Source of the DNA: Quatrionicoccus australiensis
GTDB lineage: Bacteria > Pseudomonadota > Gammaproteobacteria > Burkholderiales > Rhodocyclaceae
Direction of reading: 5' to 3'
DNA: 64,000 nt
NCBI RefSeq assembly: GCF_020510425.1
Contig: NZ_JAHBAH010000001.1
Span: 2,523,001 to 2,587,000, forward strand
The position numbers and the translations under genes are program-made. Shown here in pieces: positions 52,344 through 62,637 of this stretch. Within the stretch, counting starts at the first letter, position 1. Each line of letters opens with the position of its first letter. The notes under the pieces are model-generated. The model did not search any database. It worked only from the letters and a program-made list of their open reading frames with translations, and was not told the origin of the DNA.

Positions 52344-55300
52344 ATGTTCAGCAAAGTCCTCATCGCCAACCGCGGCGCCATCGCCTGCCGCGTCATCCGC
52401 ACGCTGAAGAAACTCGGCATCGCTTCCGTTGCGGTCTACTCCGAAGCGGATGCCAATTCCCTGCACGTCGCGCTGGCCGACGAGGCCGTCTGCATCGGCC
52501 CGGCCCCGGCCGCCGAGAGCTACCTGCGCGCCGACAAGATCCTTGCCGCGGCGCAGCAGACCGGCGCCCAGGGCATCCATCCCGGCTACGGCTTCCTCTC
52601 CGAGAACCCGGATTTCTCGGATGCCTGCGCCGCCGCCGGTATCGCCTTCATCGGCCCGACCAAGGCGCAGATGCTCGCTTTCGGCCTCAAGCACACGGCG
52701 CGCGAACTGGCCGAAGAAGCCGGCGTGCCGCTGCTGCCGGGCAGCGGCCTGCTCGCCGACGTCGGGCACGCGCGCGCCGAAGCGGCACGCATCGGCTACC
52801 CGGTGATGCTCAAAAGCACGGCCGGCGGCGGTGGCATCGGCATGCGCCTGATCTGGTCCGAGGACGAACTCGGCGAAGCCTACGCATCGGTCGACCGCCT
52901 GGCGCGGGCCAATTTCAAGGAAGCCGGCATCTATCTCGAAAAATACGTCGAAGCGGCGCGCCACATCGAGGTGCAGGTCTTCGGCGACGGCGCCGGCCGC
53001 GTGCTGGCGTTGGGTGAGCGCGACTGCTCGGTGCAGCGCCGCAACCAGAAGGTGATCGAGGAAACACCGGCGCCCGGCCTGTCGACCGAACAGCGCGCCA
53101 GCCTGGCAGCGACCGCCGTACGCCTGATGGAATCGGTCGCCTACCGCTCGGCCGGCACCGTCGAATTCGTCATGGACGCCAACAGCGGCGCCTTCTATTT
53201 CCTCGAGGTGAATACGCGTTTGCAGGTCGAACACGGCGTCACCGAGGAAGTGACCGGCGTCGATCTCGTCGAATGGATGGTCCGTCTTGCCTCCGGCGAT
53301 CTCGAACTGCCGGCTGCCGCACCGGCGCCGCAGGGCGCCTCGATCCAGGTCCGGCTCTATGCCGAAGACCCGGCCAAGAGCTTCCAGCCGTCCTCCGGCC
53401 TGCTCAGCGAAATCGTTTTCCCGGACGGCGTGCGCGTCGAGACCGCAGTCGCCACCGGCTCGGAAGTGCCGCCGTACTACGATCCGATGGTCGCCAAGAT
53501 CATCGTTCATGCGGCGAGCCGCGAAGCGGCGACCGACCAGCTGATTGCCGCGCTCGACGCGACGCGCGTGCATGGCATCGAAACCAATCTTGCCTACCTG
53601 CGCCAGATCCTCGACGGCGAGGTGTTCCGCGCCGGTCGCCAGACGACGCGCTACCTGAATGCCTTCCACTATCGCCCGAATACCATCGACGTGCTCGAAT
53701 CCGGCGTGCAGACCTCGGTGCAGGACTGGCCGGGCCGCGTCGGTTACTGGGATGTCGGCGTGCCGCCCTCGGGCCCGATGGACGACCTCGCGCTGCGCGC
53801 CGCGAATCGTCTGGTCGGCAATCCGGAAGGCGCGGCCGGCCTCGAATGCACGATGAGTGGCCCGAGCCTGCGCTTCAACTGCGACGTGGTTTTTGCCCTG
53901 ACCGGCGCGTCGACCGCTGCGACCCTCGACGACCAGCCGCTCGCCTTCTGGCAGGCGCATGTCGCGAAGGCCGGTTCGGTCCTGCGCATCGGCGCGGTCA
54001 GCGATGCCGGCTGCCGCAGCTACCTGGCGATTGCCGGCGGCTTCGACGTGCCCGATTACCTGGGCAGCAAATCCACCTTCACGCTTGGCCAGTTCGGCGG
54101 CCATGCCGGCCGCACCTTGCGTCTGGGCGACGTGCTGCACGTCACGCCGTGCAGTACCTTGCCGGCAGAAACCCCGGCCTACACTGCGCCGGACTACGGC
54201 CACCACTGGGAAATCGCGGTCATGTACGGCCCGCACGGTGCGCCCGATTTCTTCACCGATCCCGACATCGCGACCTTCTTCGCGACCGACTGGGAAATCC
54301 ACTACAACTCGAGCCGCACCGGCGTCCGCCTGATCGGCCCGAAACCGCAGTGGGCGCGCACCGACGGCGGCGAGGCCGGGCTGCACCCGTCGAATATCCA
54401 CGACAACGCCTACGCAATCGGCGCCATCGACTTCACCGGCGACATGCCGGTCATTCTCGGGCCGGACGGCCCCAGCCTGGGCGGCTTCGTCTGCCCGGCC
54501 GTGGTCATCCAGGCCGACCTGTGGAAGCTCGGCCAGCTGCGTCCGGGCGATACGCTGCGCTTCGTGCCGGTCAGCGCGGTGAGTGCCGCGCAGCGCCTGC
54601 GTAATGCCGATCTTGCCTTGCGCACGCCGGGGGCGGCTTTGGCCGCGCCGCTCGTCGCCGAACCGGAGAGCATCACGACGCCGGTCCTGGCCGACCTGCC
54701 GGCCGCCGGCGACCGGCCGCGCGTCGTCTATCGCCAGGCCGGCGATGCCTACCTGCTGGTCGAATACGGCCCGCTGGTCCTCGACATCGAACTGCGCTTC
54801 CGCGTTCAGGCGCTGATCAACTGGCTGCAAGCGAACCCGCAGCCGGGCATCATCGACCTGACGCCGGGCATCCGCTCGCTGCAACTGCATTTCGACGCGC
54901 GCCGCACCGACCGCGCCGCCTTGCTCGCCGCGCTGGTCGCCGCCGAGGACCTGTTGCCGGCGGTCGACGACATGGAAGTGCCGAGTCGCACTGTCTACCT
55001 GCCGCTGTCCTGGGACGACCCGGCGACCAAGCTGGCGATCGAGAAGTACATGCAGTCGGTCAGGAAGGACGCGCCCTGGTGTCCGTCCAACATCGAGTTC
55101 ATCCGCCGCATCAATGGTCTGGATTCGGTCGAGCAGGTGTTCAACACGGTGTTCGAGGCGAGCTACCTGGTGCTCGGCCTGGGTGACGTCTATCTCGGCG
55201 CGCCGGTCGCGACGCCGGTCGATCCGCGGCATCGCCTGGTCACCACCAAGTACAACCCGGCCCGCACCTGGACGCCGGAAAACGCGGTCGGCATCGGCGG

Positions 55301-55943
55301 CGCCTACATGTGCGTCTATGGCATGGAAGGCCCCGGCGGCTACCAGTTCGTCGGGCGCACCGTGCAGATGTGGAACCGCTGGCAGAAAACCAGGGAATTC
55401 AGCAAGCCGTGGCTGCTGCGCTTCTTCGACCAGGTGCGTTTTGTGCCGGTGAGCGAGGCCGAGCTGCTGCAACTGCGCAAGGACTTTGTCGCCGGGCGCG
55501 CCTCGTTGCGCATCGAGGAAGGCACGTTCCGGCTCGCCGATTACCGCCGTTTCCTGGCCGACAACGCGGCGCCGATCGGCGAATTCAAGGCGAAGCAGCA
55601 GGCTGCCTTCGAGGCCGAGCGCGAGCGCTGGAAGGCGGCCGGTCAGGCCGATTACATCAGCGAGGCCGACATCGCCGCGGCGGCGCCGGATTCCGAACTC
55701 GACCTGCCGCCGGGCGCGCGCCTGGTCGCCAGCGAGGTGCCGGGCAATGTCTGGAAGGTGCTGGTCGAGCCCGGCCAGCAGGTCAAGGCCGGCGAGACGC
55801 TGGTCATCGTCGAGTCGATGAAGATGGAGTTTTCCATCCTCGCACCGGTCGACGGTGAAATTTTGCAGGTTTTCAGCCGCGAGGCGACGCCGGTTGCCTC
55901 CGGTCAGGACCTGCTCGTACTGCAAGCTGCCACGGAGAACTGA
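52344..55943 (+). CDS. Biotin-dependent guanidine/urea carboxylase
   Basis: A 1,199-residue ATP- and biotin-dependent carboxylase: biotin carboxylase (1-450; [47 protein letters not shown]), the KipA/KipI-like carboxyltransferase (about 455-1010; [18 protein letters not shown]), and a C-terminal carrier with biotinylated Lys1160 in VESMKMEFS. Usually labelled urea carboxylase. Here, two guanidine riboswitches and both DUF1989 genes argue for guanidine as the substrate, giving carboxyguanidine. The residue in [10 protein letters not shown] (Asp696) may be the position reported to be Asn in urea-specific enzymes; this needs alignment. Confidence 0.9.
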   Translation: MFSKVLIANRGAIACRVIRTLKKLGIASVAVYSEADANSLHVALADEAVCIGPAPAAESYLRADKILAAAQQTGAQGIHPGYGFLSENPDFSDACAAAGIAFIGPTKAQMLAFGLKHTARELAEEAGVPLLPGSGLLADVGHARAEAARIGYPVMLKSTAGGGGIGMRLIWSEDELGEAYASVDRLARANFKEAGIYLEKYVEAARHIEVQVFGDGAGRVLALGERDCSVQRRNQKVIEETPAPGLSTEQRASLAATAVRLMESVAYRSAGTVEFVMDANSGAFYFLEVNTRLQVEHGVTEEVTGVDLVEWMVRLASGDLELPAAAPAPQGASIQVRLYAEDPAKSFQPSSGLLSEIVFPDGVRVETAVATGSEVPPYYDPMVAKIIVHAASREAATDQLIAALDATRVHGIETNLAYLRQILDGEVFRAGRQTTRYLNAFHYRPNTIDVLESGVQTSVQDWPGRVGYWDVGVPPSGPMDDLALRAANRLVGNPEGAAGLECTMSGPSLRFNCDVVFALTGASTAATLDDQPLAFWQAHVAKAGSVLRIGAVSDAGCRSYLAIAGGFDVPDYLGSKSTFTLGQFGGHAGRTLRLGDVLHVTPCSTLPAETPAYTAPDYGHHWEIAVMYGPHGAPDFFTDPDIATFFATDWEIHYNSSRTGVRLIGPKPQWARTDGGEAGLHPSNIHDNAYAIGAIDFTGDMPVILGPDGPSLGGFVCPAVVIQADLWKLGQLRPGDTLRFVPVSAVSAAQRLRNADLALRTPGAALAAPLVAEPESITTPVLADLPAAGDRPRVVYRQAGDAYLLVEYGPLVLDIELRFRVQALINWLQANPQPGIIDLTPGIRSLQLHFDARRTDRAALLAALVAAEDLLPAVDDMEVPSRTVYLPLSWDDPATKLAIEKYMQSVRKDAPWCPSNIEFIRRINGLDSVEQVFNTVFEASYLVLGLGDVYLGAPVATPVDPRHRLVTTKYNPARTWTPENAVGIGGAYMCVYGMEGPGGYQFVGRTVQMWNRWQKTREFSKPWLLRFFDQVRFVPVSEAELLQLRKDFVAGRASLRIEEGTFRLADYRRFLADNAAPIGEFKAKQQAAFEAERERWKAAGQADYISEADIAAAAPDSELDLPPGARLVASEVPGNVWKVLVEPGQQVKAGETLVIVESMKMEFSILAPVDGEILQVFSREATPVASGQDLLVLQAATEN

Positions 55944-55944
55944 G

Positions 55945-57759
55945 ATGAACGCCACCACTCTGCCTGCCAGCCTCGATCTCGCCACGCTGGCCGCCGCCTA
56001 CCGCGCCGGCCTCAAGCCGTCGGCGCTGTTCGCCCACCTGCACGATCTGGCCGCAGCCGATGATCACCGCGCCTGGATCAGCCTGCTGCCGCGCAGCGAA
56101 CTGCTCGCCCGCGCCGCCGCGCTCGATGTCGTCGATCCGGCCAGCCTGCCGCTCTACGGCGTGCCCTTCGCGGTCAAGGACAACATCGACCTGGCCGGCC
56201 TGCCGACCACGGCCGGCTGTCCCGACTACGCCTACGACCCGGCCGACTCGGCGGTCGTCGTCGCGCGCCTGCTCGCCGCTGGTGCGATCCCGCTCGGCAA
56301 GACCAACCTCGATCAGTTCGCGACCGGCCTGAACGGCACGCGCTCGCCCTACGGCGCCTGCCGCAATGCCTTCAAGCCGGAGTTCATTTCCGGCGGTTCG
56401 AGTTCCGGCTCGGCGGTCGCCGTCGCCGCTGGCCAGGTCAGTTTTTCGCTGGGCACCGACACCGCCGGCTCCGGCCGCGTGCCGGCTGCCTTCAACAACC
56501 TGATCGGGCTCAAGCCGAGCTGCGGCGTGCTGTCCTCGCGCGGCGTCGTGCCGGCCTGCCGCTCGCTGGATTCGGTGTCGATTTTCACGTTGACCGCTGC
56601 GGACGCCGCCGCCGTCTTCGCCGTCGCCCAGGCCTTCGATGCCGAGGACGCCTACAGCCGGCCGCTCGCGCCGCACGGCCGGCGCTTCCCGGCCGGGGCG
56701 CCGTTCCGCTTCGGCGTGCCGCGCCGCGAGCAGCTCGCTTTCTTCGGCGATGCCGAAAACCCGGCGCTGTTCGACGCCGCCGTGGCGCGCCTGACCGCGC
56801 TCGGCGGTACACCGGTCGACCTCGATTTTTCGCCCTTTCTCGAAACCGCGCGCTTGCTCTACGGCGGGCCGTGGGTCGCCGAGCGTTACCACGCGATCAA
56901 GGATTTCATCGAGCGCCAGCCCGAGTCGGTCTTCCCGGTAACGCGTGAAATCACGCTGGGCGGCGCCAAAGCGACGGCGGTCGAAGCCTTCGACGCGGCC
57001 TACCGCCTGAAGGCCTTGAAGCGCCGCTGCGATGCCGTCTGGCAGGACGTGGATCTGGTCATCACGCCGACCGCCGGCCTGCATCCGAGCATCGCCGCGG
57101 TCGAGGCCGAGCCGCTGCGCATCAACACCGATCTTGGCTACTACACCAATTTCATGAACCTGCTCGACTACGCCGCGGTCGCCGTGCCGGCCGCCATGCG
57201 CAGCGACGGCCTACCGTTCGGCGTGACCTTGTTCGCGCCGGCCTTCCAGGATCTGCCGCTGCTCGAACTGGCGAACCGCTGGCAGCAGGAGAGCGGCCTG
57301 CCGCTCGGCGCCAGCGGTCAACCGCTGCCAACGGGCGAAATTGCCGCGCCGGGTGTGCCCGACGGCATGCTGCGCGTCGCCGTGTGCGGTGCGCACCTGT
57401 CCGGCCTGCCGCTCAACTGGCAACTGACCCAGCGCGGTGGCCGTCTGATCGGCGCGGTCCGTTCGGCGCCGGAATACCGGTTTTATGCCCTGGCCGGTGG
57501 TCCACCGCTACGTCCGGGCATGCTCCGTGTCGCCAGCGGCGGCGCCGCGATCGAGATGGAAATCTGGGAGCTGCCGGCCCGCGAATTCGGCAGCTTCGTG
57601 GCCGGCATCCCGGCGCCGCTCGGCATCGGCAAGGTCAAGCTCGCCGACGGCAGCCAGGTCAGCGGTTTCGTCTGCGAAAGCGCCGGCCTGGATGGCGCCG
57701 AGGACATCACGCACTTTGCCGGCTGGCGCAGCTGGCTGGCGAGCCGCAGCCAGGCGTAG
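55945..57759 (+). CDS. atzF: Allophanate hydrolase
   Basis: A 604-residue amidase-signature enzyme hydrolysing allophanate to ammonia and carbon dioxide. The ATG at 55945 overlaps the carboxylase stop region by none and is preceded by GGAGAA. The catalytic triad sits in PFAVKDNIDLAGLPTTAG (Lys), GGSSSGSAVAVAAG (cis-Ser) and TDTAGSGRVPAAF (nucleophilic Ser). A C-terminal domain (about 460-604) of the AtzF/DUR type is present. It completes guanidine to ammonia conversion. Confidence 0.92.
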   Translation: MNATTLPASLDLATLAAAYRAGLKPSALFAHLHDLAAADDHRAWISLLPRSELLARAAALDVVDPASLPLYGVPFAVKDNIDLAGLPTTAGCPDYAYDPADSAVVVARLLAAGAIPLGKTNLDQFATGLNGTRSPYGACRNAFKPEFISGGSSSGSAVAVAAGQVSFSLGTDTAGSGRVPAAFNNLIGLKPSCGVLSSRGVVPACRSLDSVSIFTLTAADAAAVFAVAQAFDAEDAYSRPLAPHGRRFPAGAPFRFGVPRREQLAFFGDAENPALFDAAVARLTALGGTPVDLDFSPFLETARLLYGGPWVAERYHAIKDFIERQPESVFPVTREITLGGAKATAVEAFDAAYRLKALKRRCDAVWQDVDLVITPTAGLHPSIAAVEAEPLRINTDLGYYTNFMNLLDYAAVAVPAAMRSDGLPFGVTLFAPAFQDLPLLELANRWQQESGLPLGASGQPLPTGEIAAPGVPDGMLRVAVCGAHLSGLPLNWQLTQRGGRLIGAVRSAPEYRFYALAGGPPLRPGMLRVASGGAAIEMEIWELPAREFGSFVAGIPAPLGIGKVKLADGSQVSGFVCESAGLDGAEDITHFAGWRSWLASRSQA

Positions 57760-57763
57760 CGGC

Positions 57764-58267
57764 TCAGCCGGCGGCGAAGATCAGCTCGACGCGACGCATC
57801 TTCTGCAGGCAGGCCGAGCTCTTGCAGGTGGGCGCGGTCTGCTCGCGCGGCGCAAAACCCTTGCGCACCTGGCGCGTCGGGACGCCGAGCGCTTTCAGGT
57901 AGCGGGCGACTGCATTGACGCGCTGGTCGGCGATCGCCAGGTTGTAGGCGCGGCTGCCGGTGTTGTCGGTGTGGCCGACCAGGGTCACGATCTGTTCGCC
58001 GTCTTCCTTGAGGCGGGCGGCGTGCCGGCGCAGCTTGTCCTTTTCGTCGCGGCTCAGCGTGCTGGAAGCGAGCATGAAAAAGACGTTCATCTCTTCATCG
58101 AGCGTCACCTCGGCTTTCGCCTCGTTGCTGACGGCAGGCGGCGTTGCCGGGCTGGGGGCGACGACCGGTTCGGGCGCCGGGGCTGGTGCCGGTTGCGAGG
58201 CACAGCCGGCAAGCAGGCCGAGGCCAAGGAGGAGGGCGGCGGCCCGGGAAGCGTGCATGTGCATGTG
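57764..58267 (-). CDS. OmpA-family peptidoglycan-associated lipoprotein
   Basis: A 167-residue outer-membrane lipoprotein: signal peptide with lipobox LLAGC, a Pro/Ala-rich linker (PAPAPAPEPVVAPSP) and an OmpA C-terminal domain (VTLVGHTDNTGSRAYNLAIA, QRVNAVARYLKALGV) that binds peptidoglycan. The start is uncertain: MHMHASR at 58267 has AAGG nine bases upstream, a slightly earlier ATG at 58273 lies too close to it. A 9-bp stem (58283-58304) sits in the leader. Confidence 0.87.
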   Translation of the reverse strand, partial: HMHMHASRAAALLLGLGLLAGCASQPAPAPAPEPVVAPSPATPPAVSNEAKAEVTLDEEMNVFFMLASSTLSRDEKDKLRRHAARLKEDGEQIVTLVGHTDNTGSRAYNLAIADQRVNAVARYLKALGVPTRQVRKGFAPREQTAPTCKSSACLQKMRRVELIFAAG

Positions 58268-58282
58268 GTTCATCCTTTGGCA

Positions 58283-58304
58283 AGAAGCGCCATCCGGCGC
58301 TTCT
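58283..58304 (-). other. Hairpin in the leader of the OmpA-like lipoprotein gene
   Basis: AGAAGCGCC (58283-58291) and GGCGCTTCT (58296-58304) pair perfectly over 9 bases with a 4-base loop, 16 bases before the likely start codon. No T-run of length follows. It could modulate ribosome access or mRNA stability. Confidence 0.45.
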
Positions 58305-58514
58305 GTCCGCGCCCGAAGGCGGCGGGCGGTTCACGGCCCGGCCGTTGAACTTGCCAGCGGCCGGCCAAGCGGACGATTATATGGCTTCAAATCCAGTCGC
58401 GGCAGCCCTTAGCGGTCGACGGCCCGATTTGCCCGTTTTTCACGGCACGAAGCACGGCAGGGTGGTTCTGATGGCTGTGCAGCATCCACTAGCAATAGTC
58501 ACAAGGAGAAAACG

Positions 58515-59057
58515 ATGGCGATCAAACTACTCGGCCTGGCCGGCAGCCTGCGGCAAAAGTCCGCCAACAAGGGCCTGCTCAGGGCCGCCCAGGCGGCTCT
58601 GCCGGCCGATGTCAGCATGGATCTTGCCGATCTGTCCGACGTGCCGTTCTACAACGCCGATCTCGGCGAAAAGCCGGCGGCCGTGGCGCGCGTGCTGGCG
58701 CAGATCGGTGCTGCCGATGCGCTGGTCCTCGCCTGCCCCGAGTACAACTACTCGCTGGCGCCGGCCCTGAAGAACATTCTCGACTGGGCCTCGCGCGAAC
58801 CCGACAACGCGCTGCTCGCCGGCAAGGCGGTGGCGATCATGGGCGCCGGCGGCGGCATGGGTACCTCGCGCGCCCAGTACCACCTGCGCCAGGTCTGCGT
58901 CTTTCTCGACCTGCATCCGCTCAACAAGCCGGAAGTCTTTGCCAATGCCTTCGCCGGTGCCTTCGACGCCGACGGCAACCTGACCGACGCCCGCCTGCAG
59001 CAATTGCTCGCCGAGCAGATGCAGGCGCTGCTCAAATGGAGCGCAAAAATCCGCTGA
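58515..59057 (+). CDS. NADPH-dependent FMN reductase family flavoprotein
   Basis: A 180-residue flavodoxin-fold oxidoreductase (NAD(P)H-dependent FMN or quinone/azo/chromate reductase type). Visible are the phosphate-binding LLGLAGSLRQKSANKGLL, the CPEYNYSLAPALKNILDWAS signature and IMGAGGGMGTSRAQ. AAGGAG lies 8 bases upstream. Substrate unknown; such enzymes reduce FMN, quinones or xenobiotics. Confidence 0.92.
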   Translation: MAIKLLGLAGSLRQKSANKGLLRAAQAALPADVSMDLADLSDVPFYNADLGEKPAAVARVLAQIGAADALVLACPEYNYSLAPALKNILDWASREPDNALLAGKAVAIMGAGGGMGTSRAQYHLRQVCVFLDLHPLNKPEVFANAFAGAFDADGNLTDARLQQLLAEQMQALLKWSAKIR

Positions 59058-59124
59058 TGACTGACGCGGGCGTGCAATGCAGGTAAAGTTCACGCCCTGC
59101 TGACCAATATCACCAAGCCAGATC

Positions 59125-59307
59125 ATGAAAATTGCCAAACGTCGTTACCGTTACCCCGCGCTCTCCATGTCGTCCGAAATCCAGTCCGTGCTCGACGCCG
59201 ACATCGAAAGCCAGGGTTACAGCAATTACCCGCCGGCCATGGCCGCGTGGTCGGCCTGGCTGGCCCGCTCGATCGCCTTCGAACGCAAGCAGGCGACCGG
59301 TCGCTGA
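59125..59307 (+). CDS. Small basic hypothetical protein
   Basis: A 60-codon frame with an N-terminal basic patch (MKIAKRRYRYP) and a composition that looks real (aromatic, hydrophobic near the end: AMAAWSAWLARSIAFERK). Located 67 bases after the flavoprotein gene and on the same strand. Only a weak ribosome site is visible. Not recognised. Confidence 0.5.
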   Translation: MKIAKRRYRYPALSMSSEIQSVLDADIESQGYSNYPPAMAAWSAWLARSIAFERKQATGR

Positions 59308-59380
59308 ACGCGCCGGCAGGAAGCTGATTCCTGCCCGCTACTTCTCTCTTCGCTCCCGCCCCTCACCGGAATCCCGCACC

Positions 59381-59716
59381 ATGGAACAGACGCTCCCGGA
59401 AGATCACCCGGACATGCTCCGGATCGTGCAGGCCGCACACCGCGACCTGGCACCCAAACCCGCGCAGGGCGAGGGCAAGTCGCTGGCCAACGCGCTCGCC
59501 TCGGCCCTGGGCAAGACGCCGGGCTGCCCCGAGGATCTCGAGAACATCGAGTTCCTGGTCTATGTCCTGTCAGTCAATCGTGCTGCCGGCGAAATCGACG
59601 ACGAAGCCTTCGAACGCCTGTTGCAGCGCATTGAAACCTGCGCCGGCCGGGCTGAACTGGCGGCCAGGTTCGCCGACGAACTGGAAGCCGAACACGGCTA
59701 CGAGGACGAGACCTGA
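59381..59716 (+). CDS. Hypothetical acidic protein
   Basis: A 111-residue acidic, mostly helical protein (DDEAFERLLQRIETCAGRAEL, ARFADELEAEHGYEDET) starting at the ATG 59381. A longer upstream frame to 59132 overlaps the small basic gene in another frame and has Arg/Ser-rich composition, so it is discarded. No family recognised, no membrane segment. Confidence 0.6.
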   Translation: MEQTLPEDHPDMLRIVQAAHRDLAPKPAQGEGKSLANALASALGKTPGCPEDLENIEFLVYVLSVNRAAGEIDDEAFERLLQRIETCAGRAELAARFADELEAEHGYEDET

Positions 59717-59843
59717 GCGCGAGGCCTGAGCGGAGGTCATCGATGGTGACAGTGCCGTTACACGTCGCTACACGATAGACGTCAGCGCAAATGTGGAGAT
59801 GATCGTTAAGCAGACATAGCAACCAACCATCTGCGAAGAGATC

Positions 59844-60119
59844 ATGATCCACAACCCGAACATCGAATCCACCCGCTTCATCGAATCACTCAAAGGCGCT
59901 GGTGTCGCGATCAGCAAGGAACACGAAGTGATCGAACGTCTCGAAGAAGCGCGCGAATGGCACTATGCGTTCAACACGCTGGTGCAACAGGGCCAGCGCA
60001 TCGGCATCAGCTTCATTGCCAAGCCGGGCGTCCAGTCTGCCGAAATTCAACGCCTGTTCGCGCAGTTCCGTTTTCCGGAACAGGCTGAATCGACCTTCGA
60101 AGCCCATCTGCTGCACTGA
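59844..60119 (+). CDS. Hypothetical 91-residue protein
   Basis: A compact protein with charged helices (KEHEVIERLEEAREWHYAFN) and a beta-like segment (GQRIGISFIAKPGVQS). GAAGAG lies just upstream of the ATG. No family recognised. It ends shortly before the convergent cupin gene. Confidence 0.65.
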   Translation: MIHNPNIESTRFIESLKGAGVAISKEHEVIERLEEAREWHYAFNTLVQQGQRIGISFIAKPGVQSAEIQRLFAQFRFPEQAESTFEAHLLH

Positions 60120-60152
60120 GTTGCCCAACGCGGACGGGCTCCAACCCGCCCG

Positions 60153-60602
60153 CTATTGAGCGTTGTCTGGACGGAGCGGTTGCTCCGTTTTTTCCAGGAC
60201 AACGTTTTCCGTGCCGTCCGCACCCATATGCACGGACAGAATGCGCACCACGTCGCTGCCCAGATTCAGGCCCCGGTGCGCGGCATGCATCGCTTCCATC
60301 AAGGCATCGCCCTGGCGATAGACGCGCTTGCCGTAACTGCCGTAATCGACGGTCAGTTCGCCGGCGAGAATGTAGGCGAACATCGGCGCCGGATGGCGGT
60401 GAAAGATGGTTTCCGCTCCCGGTGCGATGGTCACGATATTGGCCTTGACCCGGGCCGGCCCGGTGCCCGGATAACTGATCGTCTCGCCGATCACACTTCT
60501 TTGTGTATTGAGCAACTCGCGGCTGGGATATGCCTGCGCCCAGCCGGTGAGTGGGGTGGCCAGGGCGAGGCCGAGCGCGATAGCAATCAAGGGAAATTTC
60601 AT
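60153..60602 (-). CDS. Exported cupin-domain protein
   Basis: A 149-residue periplasmic protein. The ATG at 60602 follows GGAG by 6 bases and opens a signal peptide (PLIAIALGLALATPLTGWAQ). The single cupin barrel shows the metal-site pattern FHRHPAPMFAYILAGE and a later MEAMHAAHRGLNLG. The first motif supplies two His and a Glu, the second another His, so a metal is likely bound. Enzymatic or sensor role unknown. Confidence 0.88.
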   Translation of the reverse strand: MKFPLIAIALGLALATPLTGWAQAYPSRELLNTQRSVIGETISYPGTGPARVKANIVTIAPGAETIFHRHPAPMFAYILAGELTVDYGSYGKRVYRQGDALMEAMHAAHRGLNLGSDVVRILSVHMGADGTENVVLEKTEQPLRPDNAQ

Positions 60603-60963
60603 ACACGACTCCATGTGTTCTGACGTGGCGAGCGACGGTGGCGGCGGGCCGGGAATGCTTCGGATGTTATACCCGCCTGCGTTTTTGCGAGCACGCTTTG
60701 CCTCATTCGCAATGATTGCCGGCCCCCGTTGCAGCGCCCCAAACTGGTCATTTTCTGCGGCGGGATGCCCCGGTCGAGTGCATTTTGCATGCAATCCCGC
60801 AGGGCCTTTTCCAGGCTGGCTCCCTCTTCCCGATTTGGCATCAAAGAACAATCCATTAAATTTTTTATACCGAACAGTTCGTTAGGAAATACATTCCAAA
60901 AACCGCTTGAATTGGCACATTGCATGCAATCTCTTCAGTGCTTTCACCACTCTGGAGATCTAC
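60603..60963. other. Intergenic region with paired TTGCATGCAA palindromes
   Basis: 361 bases between the divergent cupin and ABC importer genes. No supported gene. It contains TTGCATGCAA at 60785-60794 and ATTGCATGCAAT at 60919-60930, perfect palindromes about 135 bases apart. The AT-rich stretch around 60855-60885 (TTTTTTATACC) may include the importer promoter. A minus-strand frame around 60710-60838 has gene-like composition but no start signal. Confidence 0.5.
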
Positions 60964-62574
60964 ATGAACCCCCAATTTACCAAGCTTTCACGCTGGCTGG
61001 CGGCGCTTCCCCTGGCGCTCACCCTGCATAGCGGTTTGCATGCAGAAACTGTCGCCAGGTATGGCATTTCGATGGCCGACATCCCGCTGACCACCGGTCA
61101 GCCGGATCGCGGCGCCGGCGCCTACCAATTCACCGGCCACACCCTGTACGACCCGCTGGTCGCCTGGGAGGCCAACGTCGGCAATCGTCCGGGCAAGCTG
61201 GTGCCGGGTCTGGCCAGCGAGTGGAAGGTCGATGCCAAGGACAACAAGAAGTGGGTCTTCACGCTGCGCAAGGGCGTCAAGTTCCACGACGGTTCCGAGT
61301 TCAACGCCGATGCCGTGGTCTGGAACCTCGACAAGGTGCTGGCCGACAAGTCGGCGCAGTTCGATGCGAAGCAGAGCGCCCAGGTGCGCCCGCGCATTCC
61401 GTCGATCGCCTCCTATCGCAAGGTCGGCGACTACTCGGTCGAAATCACGACCAAGGATATCGACGCGCTGTTCCCCTATCAGTTGCCGTGGTTCCTGATT
61501 TCCAGCCCGACGCAGTGGGAAAAGATGGGCAAGGACTGGAACAAGGTCGCCAGCAAGCCGTCCGGCACTGGTCCCTTCAAGCTCGACAAGCTGGTGCCGC
61601 GTGAGCGGGCCGACCTGGTCAAGAACACCGCTTACTGGGACAAGGCGCGCATGGCCAAGACGGATCGCATCGTGCTGGTGCCGATTCCCGACGCGATGAC
61701 CCGCGCCAATGCGCTGTTGAACGGCCAGGTCGATATCATCGAAACGCCGCCGCCCGATGTGCTGCCGCAATTGAAGGGGGCCGGCTTCAAGCTGGTGCAG
61801 AACGTCACGCCGCATGTCTGGCCGTATCACTTCTCGACCCAGCCCGGCTCGCCATGGACTGACATCCGGGTGCGCAAGGCCGCCAACCTGGCGATCGACC
61901 GCAGCGCCGTGGTCAGCCTGATGAGCGGGCTGGCAACGCCGGCCAAGGGGCAGCTTGACCAGACCAGCCCGTGGTTCGGCAAGCCGGCCTTCAAGATCGG
62001 TTACGACCTGCCCGCCGCGCGTGCCCTGATGGCCCAGGCAGGTTACAGCCAGGCCAAGCCGCTCAAGGCCAAGGTCATCATCGCCCAGGGCGGGACTGGC
62101 CAGATGCTGTCCTTGCCGATGAACGAGTTCATCCAGCAGAGTCTGGCCGAAATCGGTATCCAGGTGACTTTCGAAGTCGTCGAGCTGGAGAACCTCTACC
62201 TGCACTGGCGTAGCGGTGCCAAGGCCGACATGAACGCCGGCAAGGGCATCTCCGCGATCAACCTCGGTTACGTTACCGCCGACCCGTTCTACGCACTGAC
62301 CCGCTTTGCCGACAGCCGTTACGTCGCGCCGAACGGCGTGAACTGGGGTGGCTACAACAACCCGAAGGTCGATGCCGCGATCGACCAGATTCGTACCACC
62401 TTCGATACCAAGAAGCAGGACGGGCTGCTCTCCTTCGTGCATCAATCGATGGTCGACGATGCGCTGATGCTGTGGGTGGTGCATGACGTCAATCCGCACG
62501 CCATCTCGCCCAAGGTCAAGGAATTCATCCAGGCCCAGCACTGGTTCCAGGACCTGACCACCATCCGCATGTGA
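60964..62574 (+). CDS. ABC importer substrate-binding protein (peptide/nickel type, SBP family 5)
   Basis: A 536-residue periplasmic binding protein. The ATG at 60964 with GGAG upstream begins a signal peptide (LAALPLALTLHSGLHAE). Family-5 marks include RGAGAYQFTGHTLYDPLVAW, the KWVFTLRKGVKFHDGS signature and PSGTGPFKLDKLVPRE. The ligand (dipeptide, glutathione, nickel chelate or another) cannot be read. First gene of a dpp/gsi-like operon. Confidence 0.92.
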   Translation: MNPQFTKLSRWLAALPLALTLHSGLHAETVARYGISMADIPLTTGQPDRGAGAYQFTGHTLYDPLVAWEANVGNRPGKLVPGLASEWKVDAKDNKKWVFTLRKGVKFHDGSEFNADAVVWNLDKVLADKSAQFDAKQSAQVRPRIPSIASYRKVGDYSVEITTKDIDALFPYQLPWFLISSPTQWEKMGKDWNKVASKPSGTGPFKLDKLVPRERADLVKNTAYWDKARMAKTDRIVLVPIPDAMTRANALLNGQVDIIETPPPDVLPQLKGAGFKLVQNVTPHVWPYHFSTQPGSPWTDIRVRKAANLAIDRSAVVSLMSGLATPAKGQLDQTSPWFGKPAFKIGYDLPAARALMAQAGYSQAKPLKAKVIIAQGGTGQMLSLPMNEFIQQSLAEIGIQVTFEVVELENLYLHWRSGAKADMNAGKGISAINLGYVTADPFYALTRFADSRYVAPNGVNWGGYNNPKVDAAIDQIRTTFDTKKQDGLLSFVHQSMVDDALMLWVVHDVNPHAISPKVKEFIQAQHWFQDLTTIRM

Positions 62575-62637
62575 TCCACCGGGCCGGGGTTCGCCCCGGC
62601 CATTCACCGGCCCCGGCCGGATTGAAGAAAGCGCCTC

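Noticed and set aside
52257..55985. Minus-strand open frame of 1,242 codons over the carboxylase gene
   Set aside because: It is the shadow of a GC-rich gene. The plus-strand frame has full biotin carboxylase, carboxyltransferase and carrier motifs, while the minus translation is Arg/Ala/Gly-rich without any family feature.
60599..60925. Minus-strand 108-codon frame upstream of the importer
   Set aside because: Part of it looks gene-like, but it has no ribosome site, overlaps the cupin start region and ends in an Arg-rich stretch. It could be a decayed remnant at most.
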